Positions 1-9,365 of a DNA stretch of 64,000 nt are shown here, piece by piece (the first letter of the stretch is position 1; every line of letters starts with the position of its first letter). The notes under the pieces are model-generated. The model was not told where the DNA came from, searched no databases, and was given only the letters and a program-made list of their open reading frames with translations. The position numbers and the translations under genes were made by a program. The stretch comes from Acheta domesticus (Eukaryota; Arthropoda; Insecta; Orthoptera; Gryllidae). The stretch covers positions 219,485,151 through 219,549,150 of the forward strand of contig JAHLJT010000631.1 in NCBI GenBank assembly GCA_031308135.1, read 5' to 3'.

Positions 1-457
1 TAAAGAGTGGATGTGTGAGGTTGTGAAGGATAATGCATATGTTTTGGGAATGGATATTTGATTCAATGTAAATTATAGTTCAATTCTAAATTAACATTTT
101 TTGAAGCAGGAGAAAGTGCGAAATGCTAAAAATTGAGAAGTTTTTTGCAATATATTTTATTTAATTGTGCCAATTTGTGGCACTATGACTTTGTGCCCTA
201 TTGGCCCTATGCGCTTTCACCATATGACTTTGGTTTTTGGAAATACATCATTCGGCTTTTAATAATTTTGAAGAAATTTCTTTTGACTTACCTGAATTTA
301 AATTAACATTGTAGATAATACATTACACCAAATAACTAAGTATTCGGGTAAAAACGTAAAATCGAAAATTCACAATTCGAATTTCGTCTCATCAACTCCC
401 GATATTGCCCCTGAGCGTGGGTATCGTAGTGTGCACGTCCGCTTGCGTGTGTCGCAG

Positions 458-638
458 GCTGAGATCGAGGTGGAGTGGGACTAGCGAGCGCAACACCACG
501 GTGATGGTGGTGGTGCCGACGGCGCTGCGGCGCAACCACCTCTACGTCACCGTCTACATCAACTGGCTGTACATGGCGCTGCTCTACTTCCTGCCCTTCA
601 CGGTGCTCGCCGTGCTCAACACCGCCATCTACCGACAG
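458..638 (+). CDS. FMRFaR: FMRFaR exon: ECL2-TM5 (contains an apparent 1-bp insertion)
   Basis: The acceptor is ...gtgtcgcag before 458 and the donor is CAG|gtgaag after 638 (phase 0). The certain reading frame runs from about 483 (SERNTTV...) through PTALRRNHLYV and TM5 to AIYRQ. Just after the acceptor, a different frame reads AEIEVEWD, an acidic stretch suited to extracellular loop 2, and then meets TAG at 482-484. The exon is 181 nt; without one base near 482 it would be exactly 60 codons, phase 0 at both ends. I infer a one-base insertion (assembly error, or a real lesion). An alternative is a later acceptor around 484-488, but it lacks a pyrimidine tract. Confidence 0.85.
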
Positions 639-1627
639 GTGAAGTACGCCTTGGCAACTCACTTCTAAACTTCAACAAAAGGCAGTATTTAGCGAACAAT
701 GGAATATTAAGAATCCCGGGAATATTAAAAATCACGGGAATGAAAACGAGAATTGGCTTCATTCGACTTGTCATATTACTATACATTGTGCGATTTTTTA
801 TTTCCTTTTATTGTGAAGGTTATATTTTTTCCCTTTAGTGAATCAAATTTATTATCAAAAAATTAGAAATATCTATTTTTTTATTAGGACCGATAATTCA
901 ACGGCTTACACCGCAAGTCTGAACTGTGGTATCTTCCGTTCAATTAAATTTACAAAACAATTTCAAGTTTCAAAATAGAATAAAACATTTATTTACAACA
1001 ACCCAAACAATAATAACATGAAATTTAAGAAAAAATAAAAACTTCGTAGAATTCACAGGTGGAAGATAAAACAAAAACCCAAAGTTAACAGTTTTCTGTA
1101 TCACAGTTCATTCATGCTTCCTGCATACAAGAACACCCTGTTCACTTCCATAAATCGTCTCACAACTGTAATCGGAACCTTCCAATTCTCCAATGAGTCT
1201 ACTCCGTATTTCCAATTTCAACATTCAGCTCCTCATATTTAAAGAGAGATTCTCCATTTTATATTCTGTACATCCGTCAGATCCACCAGCTAAAAACCAC
1301 TTCCTTTCCAGTATAACATCTACTTATCGTCTGCTTGTTGATTTTTCGCTCTTTTAATATCTCGTCTGTTGCCTTGGTGTTCGATCTTGCCAACACCACC
1401 TCATTCCAAGAAGGCCGTGCCCACACAAGAACATCGTCTGAATACATAATGTCTGTGGCATGTTGACTCGTTACAATATCATCACATTTCCCCACAGAAG
1501 ATAAAAGTCGCTGAGTTTGTTCCTTGAAAATGTTTGTGAATGAAACATCGATATCACGTATGCAAATCGTATAAGTTACATCAATTTGCACACAATGTCT
1601 TCCATTGTTTGCAACACAACGAAAAAA

Positions 1628-1682
<55 letters not shown>

Positions 1683-3940
1683 CATAATAGTGTCCTACCA
1701 CGCTGTGTTATTTCAGGGTCTCGAAAAAATTTCAAAAAATCGTTAGAGGAGATAAACGAAGTATTGACTACTTTTGTATTTATTGGCAGCGTTGCCTTTA
1801 AAGCTTGATGTATAGTTTGCATTAGTGGAAGACTTATTTCTTTCAGACAAATAATCTCCTTGTCAATAAATTTAAATGTATTCAAAATATACTTTTTAAT
1901 TCGTATGTCAACTATCTGGCCACAATCATCACGTCATAGTTACATCGTGAAAAGTGACAAACTAGAGTCGACGCCCCTAAATAGAAAAGCTAAATAAATA
2001 ATTCGCGAATATGTAAACATCTCCACTTTGCGTTCCTACTTAAATAACTTGTAATGTACTCAATTGATGCGTTTTACGAAACCAAACGGCCTCGATCACT
2101 AAGACAAGGTGCAGTAGCGTGCAGTTTTCGTGGGTTCTCACTGAGACATGTGTACTATCTATTTTCTATATATTCTGTATCTCTATCTAAAAATAAATAT
2201 CTACCTGCGGGCAAGAAACTGGGTAGGAGCGACAGAAACAGGCGCCTGCAATTTTCCATTGATTCCGGACGCGTCAACTAGAGAGGTCATTAAGTCCCTT
2301 AAATCTATTGCATGTTTTCCATCGGGAAGTGGCGGTGATCTTCCCCCGCTGGTTGGCGAGATCCGGCGCCGACCTTCCGTCGACTAGCTGCCCTACCAGT
2401 GGGGCACCGGCTCAGCCGACAAGCTCTAAACCCCGGCCGGTCTCCCGGCCTACGTGGATAAGCTGTACGTGCGTGTTAGTATGTGTGTGTAAGGGGTGAG
2501 GATAGGACAAGGAAGAAGGAGGAAATATTGCGGGCGGGCGGTGGCTCGTTTGTTGAGGGATACTGGGGGGGGGGTTATCGGGTACTGTTAGGGTTGATCG
2601 AAGAAACCACGGAAATTTCCGATCAGAGCAGCCGGCCGCTAGAATTTTCCTCCATACAGCGAATGACTTCGACGTAGCTGACAAGCTAGTGTCGAAATTC
2701 CTGTCAGCCATCGGTACTCGAACCTAGGACCTCTTGAGCAGAGGCACTGCAGTGAAATCAGTTAATGCACTGAGCCACCTCTGCCGGTAAGGTAAGCCTT
2801 TCAACGGTAAGGTAGCCTGTGGCAGAAGTATCAGGGGCGTGTAGGCAACCCTTTCAGACATTACACATTAGCGTCACGCAGGTTGCCTATACAGTAGAAA
2901 TCGTTTTCGGTGGCATCGAGCAAATCATGACCCCCCCCCCCCCTTACACAGACCAAAAAATATCCACGTTAAAAATTGGGTCCAATGATACATTTTTCCT
3001 GTATGTTTTTAGTGTTCAGCTAGTAATACGTAATTTAGTAGACTTAAACTCTAGGCCTTGAGTGATTTTAATAATTAATTTTTAATAAAAGAATATTAGT
3101 AGAAATGCCTTAAACATTTAATAAAACTAAAAAAAATTCAAAAATGGACATAGTAAATTTAATTTTTTACCGACTATGTAATGGTTGTAGAATGCGTGTA
3201 TCACTGACTCAGTTCCAGTTTCTAACACATTACTAATTATTTATAACTAATTTATATTATGTATTTTATTTTTATTGTATTATTTTATTATTACATTTAT
3301 TATATATTATATAATAATAAATAATTAATATCAATTAAATAGTAAATAATAAACATCAATTAATACCAAGTTATGGCAACTGCTCGCTTTGATATGCCGC
3401 GCGGCGCGTTCGCAGGTTCGGCGGGCCAACAAGGAGCGGCAGCGGCTGTCGCGCCTGCAGAAGAAGGAGATCGGCCTGGCCACCATGCTGCTGTGCGTCG
3501 TCGTCGTCTTCTTCCTCTGCAACCTGCTGGCGCTCGTCAACAACGTCATGGAGGTGTTCTACTGCGGCACCATCGACCAGCTGGTGAAGACGTCCAACCT
3601 GCTCATCACCATCAACTCGTCCGTCAACTTCATCATCTACGTCATCTTCGGCGAGAAGTTCAAGCGGCTGTTCCTCAAGCTGTTCTGCTCGAGCCACATC
3701 TGGGCGGCGGTGGCGGGCGTGAGCGCGACGGCGGGCCGCGAGTCCCCGGACGGCGCCACGCACGACGACTCGCTCGTCTCCAACGGCGACGGACGCGGGT
3801 GAGACACACACTTACACTCACACACATACACACACACACATGCAGTGAAACCGACACACCCTCACACCCGGACGGCGCCAAGCTCAAAGACTCGCTCGTC
3901 TCCATGGCGATGGACGCGGGTGAGGCCTTGCTCTTTGCGT

Positions 3941-3992
<52 letters not shown>

Positions 3993-4325
3993 TTCTCTCA
4001 TACGCACACATTTACACTCCAAACTCAAACACATTCAGCTACACACACACATACACACGTACGGCGCCATCCACAACGCACGCCTCCAACGGCAAACGGC
4101 CACGGGTGAGGCCCTCCGTTCGCCTCCACTCACACACAAACACACACACATACTCATACACCTCTCGCCATTCCCAAAGCAATTCAGCACTACTTAGGGC
4201 GCTGACTTCCTAATGATGGTCGTAATTTCTGATTTGAACTTAGACCGGACAAATATGTTTTCTTGACGTCCTTTCGTTTTCTATTTCATTTTATTTGCTT
4301 CATTGTTTATTATTATTAGGCTTTA

Positions 4326-4360
<35 letters not shown>

Positions 4361-5399
4361 AAAATCGTCACTGTTTCTATATCTGTACGACGAAAGAAAG
4401 CTCAGACAGGCCAAATAATCTAGGTATGGTGTTGGCAATACGTCATACTCACCACATGCCTCCCTTACTCCTAGAAGTGGATAATATATAATAAATAAAA
4501 ACAGGGCCCAGTACATGGAAACACTGCTAGCTGCCAAAAGTCGGATTAATCCGGCTCAAAATACCAAATCCATACGTACTTACGTAGATACATCGATAAA
4601 TACACGCATACATTACTATTATCGTGAACTCCTTCTTCACCCCTCATATAGATTTCTGGCTCCGTTAAAGTATTACACTACCACACATGGGGGGACCCCA
4701 GTCGAGAGGACAGAGCTTATCCCATCTGGGGCGGTGTCCCGCTGGCAGGAAATTCCTGGATTGCTTGCTTGCTTGTTTTATTAGTGTTTCCAGACGCGTA
4801 AACTGCTAAGGTCAGTAGTACCGTAAGTATAGTGTATGCTTTTATCGTGGGAGATGGCGGCGATCTGCCCCTTTGGATGGCGAGATCCGGCGACGACCTA
4901 TATGTCGGACGGACCGCGACGTTCTTCCAACCAGAAAGATACCTGGAGAGGGACATCACCTGCAACTCAAAGTGTAGGCACCGGACATCACTATCTAGCG
5001 GGAGAGGAACATTCGCCATCTCGCGCGAAAGAAAAATTCACTTCCGTACACTAACACAACTAACGACCACAGCAGTTGAGACGCCCTAAACATCAATCAA
5101 TGAATCTGCCAATGAACCCACGAACCCCCAGAGCTGAAACGCGCGCTCTCTGCGTGCGCAGGTACTCGCTGCGTGTGGGGGGCGTCGGCGGCGGCGGGCT
5201 GCGCGCGGGCGGCCATCACGCGCCGCTGCGCAACGGCAGCATGCGCCCGCCGCGCGCGCCCTCTCCGGGGCCGTGCGTGTACTACCCGGCGCGCGCCACG
5301 GCACCGCCGCCCTCGCCCTCGCCCACGCCGCACGCACCCGCGCTGGCGCCCACGCCGCCCGCCTCCACCGAGGAGACCACCCTCTCCGGCATGGACTAG
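458..5399 (+). CDS. FMRFaR: FMRFamide receptor (class A GPCR), 3' part, three exons (5' exons outside the window)
   Basis: Spliced gene: exons 458-638, 3416-3798 and 5162-5399. It encodes TM5, the third intracellular loop, TM6, TM7 and the cytoplasmic tail of a plasma-membrane neuropeptide receptor that signals through G proteins. Visible marks are TM5 (VYINWLYMALLYFLPF), the loop RRANKERQRLSR, TM6 (EIGLATMLLCVVVVFFLCNL), TM7 (LLITINSSVNFIIYVIFGEK) and the tail motif RAPSPGPCVYYPAR. This combination is characteristic of insect FMRFamide receptors of the Drosophila FMRFaR type. TM7 ends in NFIIY instead of NPxxY, and TM6 has CNLL instead of CWxP, which I believe is normal for this receptor group. 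Splice phases agree (0 and 2). The 5' exons with TM1-TM4 must lie upstream of position 1. A probable one-base insertion in the first exon is described separately. The exons are very GC-rich against AT-rich introns. Confidence 0.92.
1310..1620 (-). pseudogene. Possible decayed LINE reverse transcriptase fragment
   Basis: On the minus strand one frame reads MYSDDVLVWARPSWNEV, which resembles the catalytic YADD block of non-LTR reverse transcriptases (MYADDVLVWA-type). Flanking sequence in the same frame is weakly RT-like, and no other RT block is convincing. A chance match is possible. If real, it is a short dead LINE fragment in the FMRFaR intron. Confidence 0.35.
1629..1681. repeat. (ATT)n microsatellite
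   Basis: About 18 uninterrupted ATT units inside the FMRFaR intron, directly seen. Confidence 0.97.
2262..2788 (-). mobile_element. tRNA-derived SINE, copy 1 (full length, minus strand)
   Basis: Read on the minus strand, the element starts near 2788 with a pol III type-2 promoter: A-box-like TGGCTCAGTGC and B-box-like GGTTCGAGTAC separated by about 45 nt. The tRNA-unrelated body extends to about 2262. The head (CACTGCAGTGCCTCTG, GAGGTCCTAGG) recurs at 23,880-23,945. The tail segment GGTGATCTTCCCC...GGCGAGATCCGGCG recurs at 4,855-4,890 and, on the opposite strand, around 56,590. Length is about 525 bp. Confidence 0.8.
3416..3798 (+). CDS. FMRFaR: FMRFaR exon: intracellular loop 3, TM6, TM7, proximal tail
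   Basis: The acceptor is ...gcgttcgcag (AG at 3414-3415) and the donor is GCGG|gtgag at 3799. The exon starts in phase 0 with VRRANKERQ and ends in phase 2. TM6 lies around residues 20-42 of the exon product and TM7 around 62-84, followed by the helix-8 segment FKRLFLKLF and an acidic, Ser-rich tail ending SNGDGRG. The next in-frame codon past the donor is a TGA at 3800, so read-through would stop at once. The coding tail and donor are repeated twice more downstream (see repeat 3745-4112). Confidence 0.95.
3745..4112 (+). repeat. Triplicated exon-tail/splice-donor unit
   Basis: Three degenerate direct copies of the FMRFaR exon end plus donor lie at 3745-3803 (the functional one), 3867-3925 and about 4061-4112. 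Each contains CGGCGCC, then a diverged coding-like segment, then CGGGTGAG. Copies 1 and 2 share ACTCGCTCGTCTCCA; copies 1 and 3 share CTCCAACGGC. Each copy is followed by CA-rich microsatellite DNA. The second copy still reads PDGAKLKDSLVSMAMDAG in one frame, next to PDGATHDDSLVSNGDGRG in the real exon, but in a different frame from the gene. Confidence 0.85.
3943..4000. repeat. (CT)n microsatellite
   Basis: CT dinucleotide tract with a few TTT interruptions, between copies 2 and 3 of the exon-tail repeat in the last FMRFaR intron. Confidence 0.95.
4319..4360. repeat. (ATT)n microsatellite
   Basis: About 12 ATT/TTA units in the last FMRFaR intron, directly seen. Confidence 0.9.
4684..4930. 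mobile_element. Inverted SINE fragments (plus-strand piece then minus-strand piece)
   Basis: 4684-4768 (taccacacatgg...gagcttatcccatctgg...gctggcaggaaattcctgg) matches the plus-orientation body of the SINE copy at 56,460-56,550. 4788-4930 (gtttccagacgcgtaaac...ggtcagtagtaccgtaagtatagt...ggcgatctgcccc...ggcgagatccggcg) matches the minus-orientation tail of copy 1 at 2262-2380. The two pieces face each other with a 20-bp junction, so this is a rearranged or double SINE insertion in the FMRFaR intron. Confidence 0.65.
5162..5399 (+). CDS. FMRFaR: FMRFaR last exon: C-terminal tail
   Basis: The acceptor is ...gcgtgcgcag ending at 5161. The first G completes a Gly codon split by the phase-2 intron, then YSLRVGG follows. 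The exon encodes a low-complexity Gly/Pro/Ala-rich tail of about 78 residues with the conserved block RAPSPGPCVYYPAR and the end STEETTLSGMD, then TAG at 5397-5399. The block RAPSPGP..Y(F/Y)PAR is shared with the fly receptor tail, which ties this exon to the two upstream ones. Extremely high GC (gcgcgc, ggcggc runs) marks the exon and the first 200 bases after the stop. Confidence 0.9.
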
Positions 5400-7063
5400 C
5401 TGTAGCAGCGCGGCGGCGGCGGCGGGCCCCGACTAGCGGCCTTCTCGGCGCCCCGCCCCGCGCCGCGCCCCGCGCCACGCCCCGCGCTCTCGCCCCCAGC
5501 GGAGGAGGAGGAGGAGGCGGCTGCGGACTACGATGACATCCCGTACGCATGCGCAGCCCCGGACGAGCCAGCCGACGGAGCACTCATGCATCCTCCGGCG
5601 TAAACAGCCATGTGTTCACTCAGTGGTTTGCAGTTCACACACACACACACAATTGACGTGTGCACGTTCTTGCCGGAAGTTGTCTCGGACAATTGTAGTG
5701 TCCATCACTTTCACTCTCGTTTCCTGTCAGGTGTTTGCGAATGTAGTCAGAACTTCGTTTCGAGATTGCTTGGATCTCGTTGGTTTTCTGAGGATTGACT
5801 GCTCGTAATTCCAGATTTCATATTCGAGGGAAATCATTTGAAAAGGTTTCTCCCGGTTCGTATTGGCCAATGTTGAGTTAGTTTGGGGTCTCAACGAGTG
5901 ACTTGATCTGAGTTGCGAAGAGGCAGAAAATATTCGCGGTTTCTGCTGTATTATTCTGTTGAAAGCAATAGACTTAAGCCTCTACAGCAGTGGGAAGTAG
6001 TGCCTTAGGATAGGAAGAAAGATACTGCCATGGCGAGCGTGTATGATCGCTGTTTACAAGGCAGACAAACTAATTGAAAGTGGTGCTTGAGCCTGTACAC
6101 AGGCAACTAAGAGGTTAAAGGCATTAGTCCACAATCGGATTTAGTCACTCGAAAATTTGGGTCACGTACACTTTGAAACGGATTCATCAGACTTGAATGA
6201 ATTTTGAGATCGATCTCATACGTCATTGGCTCAGGTTCGACGGTAACATTTTACTCGTGTAAAGCGGTTTGGTCGTAGAAGTTGATGAAAAAATGCTTTC
6301 TGCTCTTTTATAACACCTAACGTCATCGTACCATCATAATTCTAAAATTGAGCTCTTCTTTGATAGTTGTCTTTTATTTTCTCATAGATATGCGAGAGAT
6401 TTTTCCTTCGCACTCACTACAGTTAAAAACATACATTGTGTTTCACTGAAGAAACCACTTGGAGAATTTGAAACTAGTGTTTTTCTCCATAAAAATGATA
6501 TTACAATAAAGCTCATAAGTCAAAAACCATCACGCATTTACATAATTTCTTTTAAAAAAACATTTTGAATGCTGTGTGGTTAATGAACATTTTTTGATAA
6601 AAAATGTCAAGAGTACACAACCAAACATTCTTTAAAAATATTAAGACGAATATTTATCTAACAAATCATTGCCTAGACAATTTTCAATTAAAAGTAACAT
6701 CTAGAAAATATTTCCTGTTGCGCGCTTGAGAAATCAGATACAAGATATAAGGAATTATACCAGTGATTCAAAGTAATGTTGTTCACGAAACATGAAGTTA
6801 TATTAGATCGTTTCAATTGTAACACAAATCTATAGTTTCAGTGCTCCATCACTTAATCATAACAGTGTGGATCAAAAATCTACGAACTGATTTCGACCCT
6901 TGATAATAAAAATAGTTCGTGAAACAAAGAAAAAAGTCTGGCGAAAATCAACATTGTTGCAAACACTGAAAAGCGTTTGCCACAGAACACTAAACAACTG
7001 CTCATCATCCTGTTTTAACAGTAAGTTTCTTTTCATCCGATGACTCACCGAATTAGTCGCGTT
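5400..7063 (+). other. FMRFaR 3' UTR and downstream AT-rich DNA
   Basis: The first 200 bases after the stop stay extremely GC-rich, then composition falls to AT-rich. A canonical AATAAA lies at 6505-6510 and is a candidate polyadenylation signal, giving a 3' UTR of about 1.1 kb. No ORF or repeat is recognised between 5,600 and 7,060 apart from a short (CA)n at 5,637-5,650. Confidence 0.5.
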
Positions 7064-7192
7064 GAGGCGGTGTGCAGCACACACCATGACACCGCGGTAT
7101 GCAACATAGATGACATTGCGGTGTGCAACACAGAAGACGTCGCGGTGTGCAGCTCCGATGACACTGCGATGTGCAACACAGAAGACACCGCG
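7064..7192. repeat. 24-bp minisatellite, 5.4 units, in frame
   Basis: Five full 24-bp units (7064, 7088, 7112, 7136, 7160) plus nine bases. On the plus strand each reads as an 8-residue unit: DTAVCNID, DIAVCNTE, DVAVCSSD, DTAMCNTE. The open frame continues from 7040 to 7336 (98 codons). Every unit keeps Cys at the same place. No start context, splice evidence or known family supports a gene, so this is called a repeat with an open frame rather than a CDS. Confidence 0.85.
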
Positions 7193-9222
7193 AGGGACGG
7201 AGGAGTGAGAGGTGAGACCGCGGAGTGGGATCCCGAAGGCAGCGGGACCTCGCTCCGTGATACCGCTCTCTCACGCTCTCCCGCCACCCACACCCATGCA
7301 GTCATCGTGCAGTGCTCACATAAGGCAATCAAGTGATGTGAACAAGTGCTGCTTGGACAGGCGACATGTTGTACGAACGAAAGTGCGTCTGTGGTTAGAA
7401 GTGTTCCCGGTCGATGTCCCGAGTGGTACGAATAGCTCTGAGTGGTAGGGTACTTTCTTCTCAGATCTTGAGCACATTCAAATTTTTCAGAATGCCGTTC
7501 TTCGAGTACTAAAAAGATAGTTGCATTATAGGGTTATTTTGTCAGTGTATAAAAGTTACATCACTTCCTATAAGTGTTTTGCCCAATTAATTATGAAATT
7601 CTACTTTTTAAGACATGTGGCCTTTAATTGGGAAAGTTGCCTTTAATATTAATGGAGTATTAAGCAGGCCACGATATTCAACTTCACATCACGTTTGGTT
7701 ACCTCCTGACAAGTTTCTAAAGCAAAGATTTGATAAGAAAACTACCGTTTCTCGTGTACTGATAGTCTCTAGATACCTGGTAATACATCATATCTGGTAA
7801 TACAAGAAGACCAAGTCAAATGCGAATTCCATGAACATAACGCCATCAAGTAGTTAAAAATTGTGTTACCGCATTTAAGCAGGTTTAATTGAAGTTACCA
7901 AGATACACGATCTGTGTACCTTTCCCAGTGTGTAAAAAAAAGAATGAAAGCAGTAGTATTTCTGAAGAACAGTTCATCTGGAATGGCATGTAATATGTCT
8001 AGAGGAGATCACAAGATGCCGTCGTAAATCACATTGCATTGGGTATTCCGTAATTCTAAAAAAAACGACGCATCATAATCACTTATTAACATTATGTGTA
8101 TTGTTGGTATTTTCATTGACACATAAAACATGCGCAGCTTTCGTAATCGAAGTTGCGCGTGGTTGAAGTAGCAACAGTAACCCCACGATCTAGCTATTTT
8201 CTTACGTCTTCTTTACTGCTGAACCTCCAGTGTCAATGGGGGATGGTAGAAAAAATACCAAAACGGAAATAAATTTTGATGCGAAAGATGAAAGATGTTT
8301 TGATGCGAAAGATGTTTTTCTCGAATGACTCTATTTTACCTCTTTAACACAGAGCATTCAATAAGCGACTGGACGAGTCATGTCACGCTGTTACCTTCGA
8401 AGTTTATAGGGGCTCTTCGAGAGGTTAACAGGATGATATCTCATTCAGCCAATTCGATTTCAGTCGATGAATGTAAAAACTATCATCAAATAATGAGGGA
8501 GTGAGCTGGAGAAACCAGTACAAAAATGTGACACCAGAAAAAATGTCAACATTTGCAGGTTGTGACACTTTGAAGTTATTTAAAAGCTAGGTATCTCGAA
8601 TATGGCACTTACATGTTTTCAACCATCGACGTAATTTTGTACATTTTGGGAAGTACATCGCTTTGGGCCCATGTGATTTTCTTTACCTAAATTTGAAACT
8701 TAAGTCAGAACCTATTTACCTGAATATATGCAGTTAATTCATTTTAATACGGTGCTTAGTAAAACTTAATACCTCATTTTGTTACCAAATACTAAAAATA
8801 ATACAATAAAATAGCACAAATGAAACAGTAAATATTGAAAAGACGCAGCTTATTATCAGAAAAAACAGCTGTATCTTTTTTGAAATAATATTATTCCCAT
8901 CAGGAATATATAAATTCTGTACGTATTTCTCGCTCTACATATCCACTGATTTTATCATTATTTGTTGACAAGTTTATGCAGTAGACATATTTTCTAACTT
9001 TTCGCAATTGCTCATTTGCAAGAATACGTTTGAATACACACACACACACACACAGACAGATTGATTGGCATATCTTCTAACCTCTTAAATTGAATTTAAA
9101 GGGAAGCTTCGTGTATGTTTGCGTATTTTTATACATGTGAAAGCTTTTATCAAGAAGCGATTGAGTCGCCGTGTTAGGCGAGTTCAGCACCTAACGACGC
9201 TTCAGCGCTTCCCGCAGATATT
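7193..9222. other. Intergenic, no recognised gene
   Basis: A GC-rich shoulder (7,193-7,330) follows the minisatellite; the rest is ordinary AT-rich sequence. A short (CA)n lies at 9,038-9,053. No coding or mobile-element signature was recognised. Confidence 0.6.
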
Positions 9223-9365
9223 AGAGAGTTTGTGCCAGCCTTAGCGAAAAACACTATCGATCTTCTGCGCATGCGCAGAAGATGCACTAAAGCGATCAAA
9301 ACTTGAACTGAGAAATGAGCAGAAGATCGATAGTGCTTTAACGTTGGAGGTGGCACAAACTCTCT
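9223..9365. mobile_element. Fold-back (MITE-like) element with 46-47-bp terminal inverted repeats
   Basis: The left arm 9223-9268 and right arm 9319-9365 are near-perfect inverted repeats: agagagtttgtgcca.../...tggcacaaactctct, and cactatcgatcttctgc/gcagaagatcgatagtg. The central 50 bp is unpaired, but 9260-9283, straddling the left-arm end, is a perfect 24-bp palindrome centred on TGCGCATGCGCA. ATT flanks both ends and could be a short target duplication. No coding capacity. The superfamily cannot be assigned from the ends. Confidence 0.75.

Larger units (their letters stand above)
639..3415 (+). other. FMRFaR intron with SINE and microsatellites
   Basis: 2.8-kb AT-rich intron between phase-0 exons. 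It holds a decayed reverse-transcriptase-like fragment (minus strand, about 1310-1620), an (ATT)n tract (1629-1681), a minus-strand tRNA-derived SINE (2262-2788), G and C homopolymers near 2570 and 2931, and very AT-rich sequence (3060-3370). No host exon is seen inside. Confidence 0.7.

Noticed and set aside
1277..1885. 202-codon minus-strand open frame
   Set aside because: Largely created by the (ATT)n tract translated as poly-Ile; only the short YSDDVLVWA part was retained as a weak RT fragment.
2709..2787. A tRNA gene
   Set aside because: It has A- and B-box-like sequences but belongs to a 0.5-kb dispersed SINE, and the body does not end in a mature tRNA 3' half.
3373..4197. 274-codon plus-strand open frame overlapping the FMRFaR exon
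   Set aside because: It is a shadow of the GC-rich receptor exon in another frame, extended by CA/CT microsatellites; composition is low-complexity Arg/His/Thr/Ser.
5086..5583. 165-codon minus-strand open frame opposite the last FMRFaR exon
   Set aside because: An antisense frame of GC-rich coding DNA (Arg/Ala-rich), caused by composition; no independent gene signal.
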